64,000 nucleotides of DNA, from NCBI GenBank assembly GCA_949357655.1, contig CASHTG010000001.1, positions 744,001 to 808,000 on the forward strand, written 5' to 3'. The translations under genes and the position numbers were made by a program. Below the pieces are notes generated by a model. It was given only the letters and a program-made list of their open reading frames with translations, searched no databases and had not been told where the DNA came from. Below, piece by piece: positions 36,148-48,100 of this stretch. Source of the stretch: Parascedosporium putredinis (taxonomy: Eukaryota > Ascomycota > Sordariomycetes > Microascales > Microascaceae). Every line of letters starts with the position of its first letter. The stretch's first letter is position 1.

Positions 36148-36992
36148 CCATTCCATAGATCCATTGTACTCACATGACATGCCTCGGTGGTGTATGTCCA
36201 CATAGTGTCTGTCCCCAGCTCCCAATACCGTGAAAACATTGAAAACTACAAAGTACCAAATGACCAAGTACATAGATCAACGAACACTTGCTCGGCCTGC
36301 ACTGAGAATGAGCCTGGTCCGGTCAAATGGGTCCAGCCACGAACTTGGGAATAATAACATATAACACACTTGGTGCGGCCCCAGGTCATACTCATTAGGC
36401 CGGCACTCCGTTGCATCCCCGACAGGAACAGGAACCAGCTGCGAGGTAGTTTCTCTCAACCGGGATCTACATGTAGTAATAGGAGTATCTTCTAGCTGAA
36501 TTCCCATCCACTGAGACAACGATTTATTTTTTGGCCCGAAGAGCAGCCCACCCGTGCCGTGCTTGCTGGTGCTCGTCCACAATTCCGCCTCGCTGTCCCC
36601 ATTGACCTTTATCAACGTCGCGCATCCTTATCGTTGAACGTCGCTCGTGGACCACCCTGAAGAGCTTCCCTCGAAAACAAAACTAAATATCTCCACCTTC
36701 ATAAAAAGAAAGATTAAAAAAAGAAGTAAAATACTCTAGGCAAATTGTAAACCTTTACACGCGGCCCTCTACCAATCCAAATTCAACCCAACCCATCACC
36801 AAAACTCTCCTCCGATACATCCATACATGGTAGTCCACTCCCACACCCTACCGGGCGCATGGGACCATCACCCCCTTGCACCTACTCCTCCTCCCACCCA
36901 CCACAAAACCCTTCTCCCTTCTTCTATTACCCCCAAACAACAAGAATGATGCCCTCGCCGCCACCCATCCCCACAACCCCTCCTCGCCAACC

Positions 36993-37971
36993 ATGAGCGA
37001 AGTCTCCCTCGTCGTCTTCCTCGTCACCTCCCTCACTGCCGCCGTCCCCGCCACCCTCACTCTATTTTCCTCCCTCGTCACCTCCGTCCTCCTCCCCGCC
37101 GCCCTCGCCCTCGCCCTCTTCCTAGCCGACCTCGTCTCCGCCGTCCTCGCCTCCCTCGAATCCGTCCTCTCCCTCCTCTTCACCTCCGACGTCCTGCTCT
37201 TTCCCTGGCACCTCCTCAAGGCCTTGCTGCGGCCCTTCGTCTCTCTGCTGAGGCTCCTCCTCGCACCCCTCACCTACCCGGCCGCCGGCATCGCCTTGTG
37301 CCTGGGCGCCGTCTCCGCCGTCTTTTGGAATTCAAGGTTCGTTTCGCGCCCCGACCCTGTTCGCCTCCCTCCCCCTGTAACGGCAGCACTAACCCTTGCT
37401 CCCTTGTTGGCTATCGCCTTCCGCTCGATATACTCTCTAGGCGCTATATACCTTTGTAAGTGCCCCCAGCCCCATGCTGGGCCCATCGCCTTGCGCCCCC
37501 GCGCCAATCCCACTAACCCCCGCCACCTAGTTCATCACCGGCGCCCTCGTCGGCCTCCTCGCCGGCGTCGTTCTCTGGCGCATCTCTCGTTCCATCTCCC
37601 GCCTCCTCGGCTGGCTCGATGACGACGAACGTCTCCTCGACGCCGCCGACGACGATGCCGCACCGCTCGCCGGGAAGCGCGAACCCCTTGACCTCCCCTT
37701 ACTCTCGCCCGCGCTAGAGCCTGTGGCGTCCTCCTCGCGGCGTTTGGCTGACCCCGTCGCGTTGCCCGTGAAAAACCCATGGCAAAGCACATGTCAGGGA
37801 GTAATGGGAGCGCAAATGGCCACGCATAGCAAGCATATTGAACCTGCTAGACCTAATTCGAGAGAGCGAGCATTTGGCCTGTTTCTCTTCGTCTTCTACT
37901 TCTTCTTCTTCTTCTTCTTCTCATTTTTAATTGTATTTAATTCACCCTCGTCTTCCTTGGTAACTGTATAG
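36993..37971 (+). CDS. Uncharacterised fungal membrane protein with 15-nt microexon
   Basis: No function is recognised. The ATG at 36993 (MSEVSLVVFLV) opens a very hydrophobic protein with about three or four membrane helices: two or three before residue 110 and one after the microexon (FITGALVGLLAGVVLW), then a cytosolic-looking acidic and Pro-rich tail. Exon 1 is 36993-37336, a 15-nt exon is 37441-37455 (flanked by TAG and GTAAGT), and exon 3 starts at 37531. Phases agree only if one T is missing from the T4 run 37323-37326, giving VFLEFKALYTFFITGALVG across the joins. As written exon 3 stays open to 37971 through a poly-Phe stretch encoded by a CTT repeat. If one C is missing near 37780 it instead ends NPMAKHMSGSNGSANGHA with a stop at 37827-37829, about 219 residues in total, which looks more natural. 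Confidence 0.7.
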
Positions 37972-38785
37972 TTGACGAAACGCTACGGCCTCGATTGAAC
38001 GGTCAGAATCAAACATTATATCCCTTATCGCACGCCTTCCCCTCTTCTCTTCCATTGACTAGTTTCCTCTTTCCAAAACCTCGTCGTAGAACATTATGGC
38101 ACTCTGACTCGCTTTCCTATTCCGAAACCCCTTCAGAAGAAAAAAACCTCCCCGGTGAGAAGGAAGATAAAAGTAGCGACCCCAAGGCTTGCGCCGCTTC
38201 CTTGCCACTTTGTGAAGTGAATAGTTGGACCACGCCAACGCCAGAATCCGCGGAAACCCTCCCCAGCTAGAGATACAAAACTACCCCCAAAAAGCCGACG
38301 AAACATATCAACTGATCTGTCGTACTTGTGGAGGAGTGAGGAGACGCTCATAGAAAGTCAACGAGGTAAGAGGAAAAATACCAAGAAAAATATTAGTGCG
38401 AACAAAAGTTGCCAGAAGAAATAACGGGTGCGGAATTGGTTTGCTTCCATGTATAATAGCTGGGTGAACAGGTCCTTGTGGTCGCGGTCGGGAGAACTTG
38501 TGAATGACTTGCTAACGCCATTCCGATCCTCGTAGCGCAAATGTAATTCATTTGAATATGAAATAAGAAACAGTCGATTGCCAAAGAGGGGCGTGAACGA
38601 GGCTATTTGTACCAGTGCTCCTCGGGAAACTGATATAGCAACCTTGCCGCTGCGCCGTATGGACTCCGTTCTTCTTGTTGCTGCAGGGTCATGGCGACGG
38701 CTCTTCAGGAATGGCCCCAAGCTTCTTGGCCCCGGGCTCCGCCGCCATACGCCTACCAATTTTAGCAGGAACGGCCTGGCCGATT
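37972..38785. other. Convergent intergenic region, 3' ends of membrane-protein and BUR1 genes
   Basis: About 0.8 kb with no recognisable coding sequence. If the membrane-protein gene ends at 37829, the CTT repeat at about 37895-37921 belongs to its 3' UTR. Confidence 0.5.
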
Positions 38786-40969
38786 CTATCGGCGGGCGTA
38801 CACGTCTCGATCGCGGTCCCGCATAGGAGATCTACTACGGCTCCTCGTCCTTCGGTCCCGATCTCTCTCGCGATCCCTCTCCTGCCATCGGTCCCGATCA
38901 TCCCTACTGGTTCGTCGACGGCGGTCGTCGCGAGGCTGCCAGTCGTCTCTGTGTCGCCCTCCACCACCACCAGCGCCACCAGCACCACCACCGCCGCCAC
39001 CGCCACCGCCGCCACCGGGACCCCACCCCCTCCGTAACTCGGAATGTAGGTGTCGATATCGGCACCACCTCTCGTTCCCCGACTACGTGATCGACGGTCA
39101 CGGTCGTTGTATGGGTCCGCATCCGGCGCATCCCACCCGTTCTTTCGGGAGGGTGGCCGAGGCGGGAGACCGCGCTCTCCACGTTGCCACGCGGGACGTC
39201 GATCATCGCCCCCATTGCGGGAGGACCGCCGCCGCCGCCGCCGCCGTACCGGCCACCGTTCGCGCTGTTTCGGAAGGAATCGGTGCTGTTGAGACCCGCA
39301 GTCGCTCCGTTGGCGCCCTCGGGTCCCTTGCCCACCGTACCTCCCTTGGGAGCGGGGGCAGGGCGGCTCGTCGGTCTTGAAACTTCCGCCTATCAAACTC
39401 GTGGCTTTCTTCAAAAGTCGGAATGTCGGCGGGATTGGCGGGAAGAGGGGCCATCTTGAAGTACGGGTGCTGGAGCGCATCGACCGCGTTTATCCTCGTC
39501 CTCCAGTCGAGCTTGAGAAGTTCTTTGAGGAGGGACACAGCACCGGCACCGTGCCTGAGCAAGGGGCGGGGCATGTTAGATTCGGGCCGACAGTTGGGCA
39601 AAAGAGACTTGAGGATGGAGCGTAACTTACTCCTTGAATCTAGTGCCAAGACATCCCGGTCGAGGTCTCGGATTAAGAACCTCACCACCAGGCAAATTCT
39701 TCCACCCAGCCATGTTGTCTTCGGTGGGGATCCAACAAGATCCCATATGAGCTCTAGTTGATGGCCATCGGATTCACCCGTGAGAATGGGCTTTCCAACG
39801 AGCATCTCGCCAAAGATACATCTATCGCCTGTTAGCGTATACGCTCCGTCGTCTTTCTGAAAAAAAAAGAAAGAAGAAACGTGGATGGGCGCGACACTCA
39901 CCCTACACCCCAGATATCGATTGCGGCCGTGTACCTCTTGAGGTGCAGCAATAGCTCAGGAGGGCGGTACCACCGCGTCACAACCAGGCCGGTATATTCC
40001 CTCCTCCCCTCGCCCACGGGAAGCCCCGGTTTGGGTCGTGGTCCCTCGTAAAACCTCGCCAGACCGAAATCCGCAATTTGGAGGATGCCTTTGTTGCTGA
40101 TAAGTAGGTTGGCCGCCTTCATATCTCGGTGGAGGATTCGGTTCTCGTGGAGGTATCGAAGGCCTTCGAGAAGTTGGACCATGTAGCACTTGATCTGAGG
40201 TTCCGTAAAGTGGACGGATGGGTTGTCGAGCAGACCCGATAGGTCGTGGTCCATGTAGGGCATGACCATGTACATGATGGGCTTCCTTCGTTTATCCGCT
40301 GTACAAGGGAAGAAGAAAAAGAATCAGTGGCGAGCGTTAGTATTTGTGTCTCTGTTTCGTATACCTGAGAGGGGGAAATAATGCGACTGGAAGCAAGGGG
40401 ACTACTGACTCGGCCGTTGTGAATGCTCGACAGCCATGTCCTCGAGGCTGAGAACATTCTTGTGAGAGAGAAATTTGAGAAGCCGAATTTCTCTTAGCGC
40501 CGTAATGGGGAAGCCATCTTTTTCGTGGTGCATGATGATTTTCTTCAACGCGACGAGCGCGTTTGTCTTTCGCGAGCGGGCTCGATGCACCTCACTGTGG
40601 TGGGTTAGCGATGTGGTTAGCCCGGCTTCCAATGACCACGCCGCAGTCGTGCGAAAACGGAAAGCAATTAGGCAAAAGAGGAAAAGAGGGGGAGAGCAAG
40701 ACAGAGACAAAGAGTGAGAGTAAGAAACCCTAGCGATGCAGTAGACGACGGCGACGACGACGATGACGAGGCTAGCCGGCGAGCTAGCATCGCGATCGCG
40801 CAAAAAAAAAAAAAAAAAAGAAAAGTACAACGACTTACCCAAAGGTTCCTTCACCAAGCTTACCCAACAGTACGTAGTCGGTGATCCTCGAACAACCTTG
40901 AAAGCTCGACTTGGGCCGTTGGTGGGCGACCGCAAAGGCCATGACATCCTCTGGCGACTTGGCATCCAT
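38786..40969 (-). CDS. BUR1: Cyclin-dependent kinase BUR1/Cdk9 type (frameshifted)
   Basis: Ser/Thr kinase of about 560 residues, the fungal P-TEFb-like kinase that phosphorylates the RNA polymerase II C-terminal domain and Spt5 during elongation. The start at 40969 gives MDAKSPEDVMAFAV, then the Gly loop LGKLGEGTFGEVHRAR split by intron 1. Motifs: ALKKIIMHHEKDGFPITALRE (PITALRE helix near 40490), HRDMKAANLL (near 40125), DFGLARF, and T-loop VVTRWYRPPELLL. After the WGVG-DRCIFGEM intron come GESDGHQLELIWDLVGSP and LLKLDWRTRINAVDALQHPY. The C-terminal extension is Gly-rich, then Arg/Asp/Ser-rich (RTRSRSRSPMRDRDRD), with the stop at 38786. One-base frameshifts near 39733, 39350, 39218 and 38998, all in C/G runs, break the frame. 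All catalytic residues are present. Introns number four. Confidence 0.9.
40802..40819. repeat. A18 homopolymer in intron 1 of BUR1
   Basis: Eighteen A on the plus strand, so a T18 run on the coding strand, within intron 1 of the BUR1-type gene. Its length in this assembly should not be trusted, given the homopolymer errors elsewhere. Confidence 0.85.
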
Positions 40970-42143
40970 GATGTCGGAGAGGTCGACGCCCAGGTCGGGG
41001 CTAACGGTTGACTTTCTATAATCCCTTCGGAAGAGGGCAAAGAAGGAGAAAAAAAGAATATTCGAGTCACTATATGTGGGTTTGAGGGGGGAATCTGGCT
41101 TTCGTCGTAGGTTGGGCGTTCTCGGATCTCGAAACTCGCAAAGGACGGAAAAGAAGGGAGTCGGAGAGGTATTCTAGGAGGCGAGTAGGCGATAGAAAGA
41201 GAGCGACAAGGATGGGATTGTCCCTTTGAAATGGGAAGACTCCGTTTCGCTCGTTTATTGCGACATTCGAATTGGAAGGCGCGAGCCAGATCGGGTCGAG
41301 GTAAGGGTGGGTGGGAGTCGGCGGGAGGGAAATGCACGAGAGGGTTGTCGATTCAGACGATCGGACTTTGCTTCCTGGGATGATCGCTTTGCCTCGATTG
41401 ATATCGGTACGGGCGATTTTTTGTTTGTTGAACGGGCAAAAGTCCTCGCCAGCGCCTTGTCACCTGTGCCTGCGCGATTGGTCCAGCAAAGTCGGATCCA
41501 TGACGACGTTATCATCGGCACTTCTGGCAGGTGTGGCCAGCTGCTCCGAATATGTTCCCGCCCGTTAGAGAATGGCCAGCACGACACAGCACAGCGACAT
41601 CTCCATACATCAATGGTCGAGACTCTTCAGATGGACGAATCATCGCATTGAAGATTGGACTACAGGGTCTAAATCTAATCTTTGATGGGTCTTTCTCGCC
41701 ATAGTTGCGAACATCACATCTACGACTTAACCTGCTACCCTAAGGCTGGCAATCAGTTTGGTGCGTAGTTTGGGGGCTGTGTGAGGACACGCACTGAGAA
41801 AAAGACAGTCGGTGGTGATGATCAAGACGAGAACTTTTTTCCGAATTAAGTACAGAGAGAAAAGAAACTTGAAAAGAGAGAGAGGGTGGAAGAATATTAG
41901 AATCGTACACAGACCCGAAAAACAATAAGACAAGAAAAGAAAGAAAAAAACCCTTTATCCCTTCCTAAAACTCCGCGCACCGAGTGTGCTCCCCTAGGGC
42001 CGCCTGACGGTAATAAGATGAACGAAAAACAAAAACATGTTCATGAGGATAAGAAAAGAGAAATAGAATACATCGCCACTGCCGCCCTCTAATCTTCCTA
42101 CGCCATCTCCAACTACACACCTCGCCGTGTGGTAGGATGCGTC
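40970..42143. other. Intergenic region between TRA1 3' end and BUR1 5' end
   Basis: About 1.2 kb between two minus-strand genes. It holds the BUR1 promoter and the TRA1 3' UTR. The open frames near 41226-41651 and 41255-41587 are antisense pairs without a recognisable domain. Confidence 0.55.
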
Positions 42144-45100
42144 TTACAACCATGGCATCCAGAGCGCGTCGCACTGGGCCAAGTTAAGCGGGTTCACCGC
42201 CTTCGCAATCAAGTCAATCACCGTCTGCGTCGCCGGGAGGTTGCCTGGCGGGCTCTGTGCAAGGCTGACCGCACGCTTCACGATCTGGTCCGTATTGAGC
42301 TGCACCGTCTCGCGGATCGTGTCCGAAGGAACTTCCATAAACTGCTCCTTGCGGTGGCTGTACGTGGTAAACCATACCAAGATCTCGTCGCGGACAAAGA
42401 GCGTGAGATTGTGCTCAAGGTCCAGCTCGGGCTCTGTAAGGCACCGGGCGATTGCGAGTATCGCAACGCTAAAGATGCCTTCCGTTGCGAGCGGGCCCAT
42501 GAGGGTCTGGAGGTTAGGGGTCAACCGGAAAGGAACCAGCTCCGGGTTGACGAAATATGGCTTGTTAACCCCCATGTACGCCATGAGCTCCGAGCCCCAG
42601 ATGTTGCCTGAGCCGCGTGAGATGTGCATCTTATGCGGGTATCGGTTGTGCATGTACAAAATGTACGTCATGAACGTGAGAGCGGCGAGCTGGTACGAGA
42701 ACTGTCGCCGGAAGAGCCAGAAGTCTTCAAACTCGGGGTAAATGCGTTGGAAATAGTCTAGCACCACCGTGTGGGGTACCCATTTCTCTTGGATAGCGTT
42801 GAGAACCTCTAGTCGGGCCGTCGCGTGTTGCTCCGAAGGGCGATGCTTGGGTTGGTCAGCGGCCATGTTTGATAAAGCCAAGGCGGAACCCGGCCGGGGC
42901 AAAGGTTTGACTTACAGATGTTTTGGGTTCCAGGATGGCTCTCAGCTTTTCCATGGCAAAGAGGATAGGCTCATCCTTGGATAGCTTGTTCCTGCGGCAG
43001 TGGTCCTCGTACACCGCTTGGAGCGTGACCCAGCTAGCGTCTTCCTTGACGATGCGTATATGCGGCGCTAGCGGCACCATGATGGGTAGCGTGAACTGCA
43101 GGTCCCGTCTTCTGCTCTCCTTCTTCTTGCTGAGCGTCTGGTTGAGGTGGCGGAAGAGTTGGAGGATCCGCTCCTCGCGTCTGCAGTGACGGGCGGCCGG
43201 GTGCTGGACAGCCCACGAGTGGATGCTTCCGTCGCGACCTCTCATGCGCAGGCGCCTGTACGACGCGCTGCTAGTACGGACAAGGTCCACGTTGGGCAAG
43301 AAACGGTCAATCTTGACAAAGTCCTGGTTCTTGTCCTTGTGCAGCAAGTACTGCCCGGGAATATCCACGTCGTCAAACTTTTGGTACTGGAATTCGCTCA
43401 GGTGAAGCGAGAAGCCCTCCAGGGAGACGCGGCAGTTGCGTCTGTCGAGCTTCTCCTCAAACTTGTTCCTCCACCCCGGAGTTTGTGGATGTATTCGTAC
43501 ATGGTTGGCTTGACTTGCACGAAATCAGCTTCAAACGACTTCTTGATATGCGAGGGAAGGATGGTCTCGGCAAAGCGGGTGATGTTGGTTTCCGTCGCTG
43601 CCGGAAGCTTGACGTCCTTTGCGAATGAGGCAGGCATGCGGCTGACGTAGGCAAGAGCATCGTTCAGCAGAGCAACGATGAGGCGATATGCGTCCTCGTC
43701 GGGCGGGCACTTGAAATGCTTCTGAATTTGATCGACCATGGTCTCCATCGACAACGCGAGGAGCGGGAATGCGGTCTTCAGCGTCGTCATAATCTCATCG
43801 TTGAGCTCCCAGGGCTTCCGCTGGGCACCTGTGCCGGGCTGCGTCTGCCCTTGCTGTTGTCCGGGGCGGGGGTACCCTGGCCTTGCGATCCAGGCGTCTG
43901 CGGCTTCTGTCCCTCCTTGGCAGCCTCGGTCTTAACGCCGGTGTTGTCCGCCTTGGCCGCTTCGCCGTTTGCAGTCCCGGGTCTCGACGTCGACCCGTCG
44001 GGCTTCTCAGTCTTCGCCTGGACGGGAGAGCCATTAGCTCCGCCTGCCGCGGCTGCCTGAGCCTTGCGCGCCTTCTCGACCCTCTCCTTGGCTTCCTGGC
44101 TCTTCTTGATGGTGAACATATCTTCACGGTTAGTCCTAAGCTGGAAGTAGAGGGCCTGAGGGAATGATCTCGCGATCCGGAGCAGAATTGTAAGCAGACG
44201 AGGGGCCTCCTTATAGCCCAAGCCACTCAGGAGTTGAGGAATATAAGTAATCCAATACCACACAGGCGTTTCTCCTTGTAGTCGTCGAAGCCCGACGCAA
44301 TGACACCCTCATTGTTATCCAGCGTCAGAAGCCAGAGGATGCGTGAGATGAGCTTGCGACACTTGTGGCTCTTGTAGCTACCAACAGCCTGGAGGTACGA
44401 CGTAAGGGCCTGCTTGGCCGAATTGAGGTCGGTAGGGTTCTCCTTAAACTTGCGTTCGTTGAAGTAACCCCACTCCGCCCACGCTTTGGCTGCGGTGATG
44501 TCGAAGTACAGCGCGGTTCCGAATGCGGCGTCCGCCTCCGAATTCTCCTTCAACTTTTCCAAGAACATGCCTTTAAGGGTGTAGAACTCTGCCTTTTGAG
44601 GCGCCGAGAAGTAGTTGAGGTTGGTGTTGTTGATTACGTCGAGGCCATTTCGCAGCTCGTCTGGGTTTTCGTAATGACACCTTGCTTGTTCACGGAGTTT
44701 GAGGAACGCCTCCTGAATCTCTATGTTCGGCAGCGTGTAAATCCTACTCAGCTGGTTGATGCAGACCTCAGGGAGACTATGCTTGCGTGCGACATGGGCG
44801 AATCTGTTGATAATCCAAGCCGTTTCATGATAGCCTCGATACGCGAATGACGCGCCTCCCGCATTTTGGCCACCGGGTTGGGGGAGGAGTTGCAGATACT
44901 TTTGGTTGATGAGGCCAAAGATGTGTTGCCTCCATGTGACGAGATCTTGCCACGACTGGATGTCATCCCAAACGTTTGGAAGTCGGTCTCGCCAGGCACC
45001 AAGTAACAGCTTCAGCTCGCCCGACTTGACGTCGAGGTTGCTCTGCGTGGTATTGGCGAGGCTCTGGCAGATGATGCTAGCATCGTGGAGCTCTACCAGC

Positions 45101-48100
45101 TGCTGGAAGTTCTGAAGCAGGGGTATGTGTGCCTTGGTCAGATTCGCCGGGAGCTGATACCACTTGCGAATAGACAACTGAATAGCTTCGTCGCACACCC
45201 GGTTAAATTCGCTGAGAGACTCCTGGGTGTTGTGGAATCTTAAGAGTGACATGAAGGCCTGGAAGAACAAGCGACGGGGTGTCGGGGCATCCATGAAGCC
45301 CTTGATAATATTGTCCAGGCCATCGCGATGCGTGGAATCCTGCCACATATCATGGCACCTCCAGGCACACTCCAAGAGGAGATCTTGGAAGTTCTCGTGC
45401 TTCGCGAAGTCTTGGAGCATATCCCATTGCTGGAGCTTCTGAGCACAGCGAACCCAGTGATCCTCCCAAAGCATGTATTCCGCCTGCGAGAACGGCGTAA
45501 CGCCAGTGCGCGCCTTGATTTGCGCCGCATCGTACATTCGTTGGGCTTTGTCCCACATGCCATTTTGCTCGTAGGACAGAGCAGCATTGGACTCCACAAA
45601 CTGGCAGCGACGGCGCCACGTTCCGTAGAACATGTCCTCTTCCTCAAGAGACGCGTACAAATCGACCAGCGCATCCAGGTTGCTCTCGCGCACAGTCGCA
45701 GAATCAACTTCGGGCTGGATAGCAGCCTTCTCGAGCTGCACGAGGCCAGTGTACCAGCCCCGTACGTTTTGAAACGAACTTGACCACATGCGGAGGAAGC
45801 TTGCATTCCGGCCACGCCCGTGCCGCACCCTCTACCAAAGATTGCACCACATTGGGACGCTTGTCGATCTGCCGGTTGTGGTACTCTTTAGTTAGTAAAG
45901 CAACCAGACCCTTCTGGAGGTCCATGCGCTCATCCTTGGCAGTTGCGGACCAAAACATGGGGAAGAGCGTCGTCCAGAGTTGGTGGGCGACCTTGGAGTC
46001 GATGTGCTGCAGCTGCGCAAGTGGCTCTAGTATGTCGCGAACCTTGACATCGCCAAGCTCAGTAAGGAACCTGCGGTGCTCGGTCATAAATGCCTCGAAT
46101 TTGTCGTCGCAAATCATGCTTGGCTCACGAGTATCCTTGGCGTACATGGACGTGAGTTGAGAAGGTGACCAAGTCTGAAAGTCGTCACGGCTAAGTTGGG
46201 CCGCAGCGTTGGACTCAACGGCGCCAAGGAGAAGTTGCGAAGCCTGAACAAGCCAGTAGGAGTCGGCAAGACTAGCCCAATTTTGATCGGATATGACATA
46301 CGCCAGGCGAGCTGTGGCAGTCTTCGATAGGCTTTTATCCATGATGGTCATGAATCGGTTTCTCATCTCGACATCTTGCGCTCGGGTTCCGACGAGGAAT
46401 GCGTGTTCCATGCGCACAGTCAACTCTGTTCTCGTGACCTTGGGGTCCTCGTAGATACGAATAACGAGATTGAGGAACTTGGTCAGCATCGTCGGATCGG
46501 GCCGGTGTTCAAAGGAGAGCATCTTGTGGAGAACCGCAGTCTTCTCCTTGAGCGTCGGCCATGTTCCCTCTGAGCGAAACACCCACCCTTCCACCATATC
46601 GAGGATAGCCTCACACAAGGGGATGTGGTATGATTTCTCAACGAGTGTGGCTAGTACACTAAGGAACGGCCTCCTGTTGTCGCCAAGGACTTCCATTCGT
46701 AGCGCAACGGTAATAATGGCTCTTTGCATGATTTGGGTCTGAGTCTCAAGCTCATAAGGTGACATCTCTCCGGTCGTCGTCGGTGCATTTGGATCCTGCG
46801 AGCGGGGTGGCGTGGTCTGAGTAGTGGTGGTGGACGTATAATGCTGGACGTGTTCTCGCGCAAGTCGGCTTTGCAACGCCTTCATGAGAATCAGCACGTG
46901 CTGATCAATAACCGTAGGCTTTCGTTGACCCAAAGACCAAAGCAGGTTGACACCAGAGGTATAATGGCCATTAGCCATCAGCTCGCCGGCAATGGTGGAG
47001 AGAGAGGTAATTGTTTCTGACATCTGGACCTCAGATTCTCCTTCACCATCGGCATCTTCCATTGGAACATCCTCGGGAACGGCATCCAGAACTCTCTTAA
47101 TGATCGGGACAATCTCATGCTCTTCGCCCATATTCTTGTCCGCGACGTGAAGGCAATCTTGGATTTCAGGATTCTCGGATTTGACACATTTATCGACAAT
47201 CTTTAGGATTGAGCTCAGACTCTTGTTGATCCACTCGTCTGACTTGAAGTTCAGGATGACACGAACAACCATCAGAGTGTTAATGATGCTCGTCATGAAC
47301 TTCTCGTCATATTTTTCTTTATCCGTTGGGTCAGCCGTGAGTACCGTCTGTGTTTTCTCTGATGCCAGAATGCCGTTGGTTATCGCGGGGAAGGTATCCA
47401 ACTCGAGATCACCCCAGTATTGCGGCTGTAGCAGATTGTAAAGCAACTGGATAGACTTCTTCGCAAGTTCCCCGGTGGATGGGGAGGCGACTGTCCCAGC
47501 TGCGGGAGCATCCTTGGGTTTGGCGGACTGGAGGGGGAATCGGTCGTTGAGCTGAGCAATGAACTCGATCAGGTACTTAACCATCTTCTGGCGGGCAATG
47601 GGGGGATGATAAAGTCGGACTTGTCCGCCGCGGGAGGCAAGTTTGCCTGCCTAGGCGCCGAAGGGGATACAGAACCTTGTTGTTGATCGCCTTCGAGCTT
47701 TCGCTTCTTAGTGTTTGGGGACTCGGACAAGGCTCTGGCGTTTGGGGCTCCCTGGCGAGATGCGGCCGGTGATGCGGAGGCGGGGGTCTCGGAGTCTGGC
47801 CCGCGTTTCCTCGAAGCGGGAGAATCGGGGGCTGGCGTCTCGGTAGCAGTTTTGCCCTCGACCCGGCGTTGCTCCCATTGCCAAATCAGCCACATCATGC
47901 CCAGCGCAAGCTTGCGATTCTCGCTGGTAGGATTCGGTGGCGACGCCACCTTTCGGAGGGACGAGATGATGAGCATGACGTATTTGTCTCGTGCCTCGTA
48001 AAAGAGGTCTGGGTGCTTCACCAAGAACTGGAAGATCGATGTCATTTGATGATTGTTCTGACCCTCGTCCGCGAGGACGCGCCGCGGGGCCAGAGCCCAG

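Larger units (their letters stand above)
35403..36992. promoter_or_regulatory. Divergent promoter region, NAP and membrane-protein genes
   Basis: About 1.6 kb between divergently transcribed genes. It holds a (CTTGGTG)4 repeat, a cluster of ATGGATCCAT-like strings at 35831-35870 and 36141-36165, an ATCAATTGAC near-copy (36080-36089) and an exact ATCAATTGAT (36138-36147). No coding region is recognised. Confidence 0.5.
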
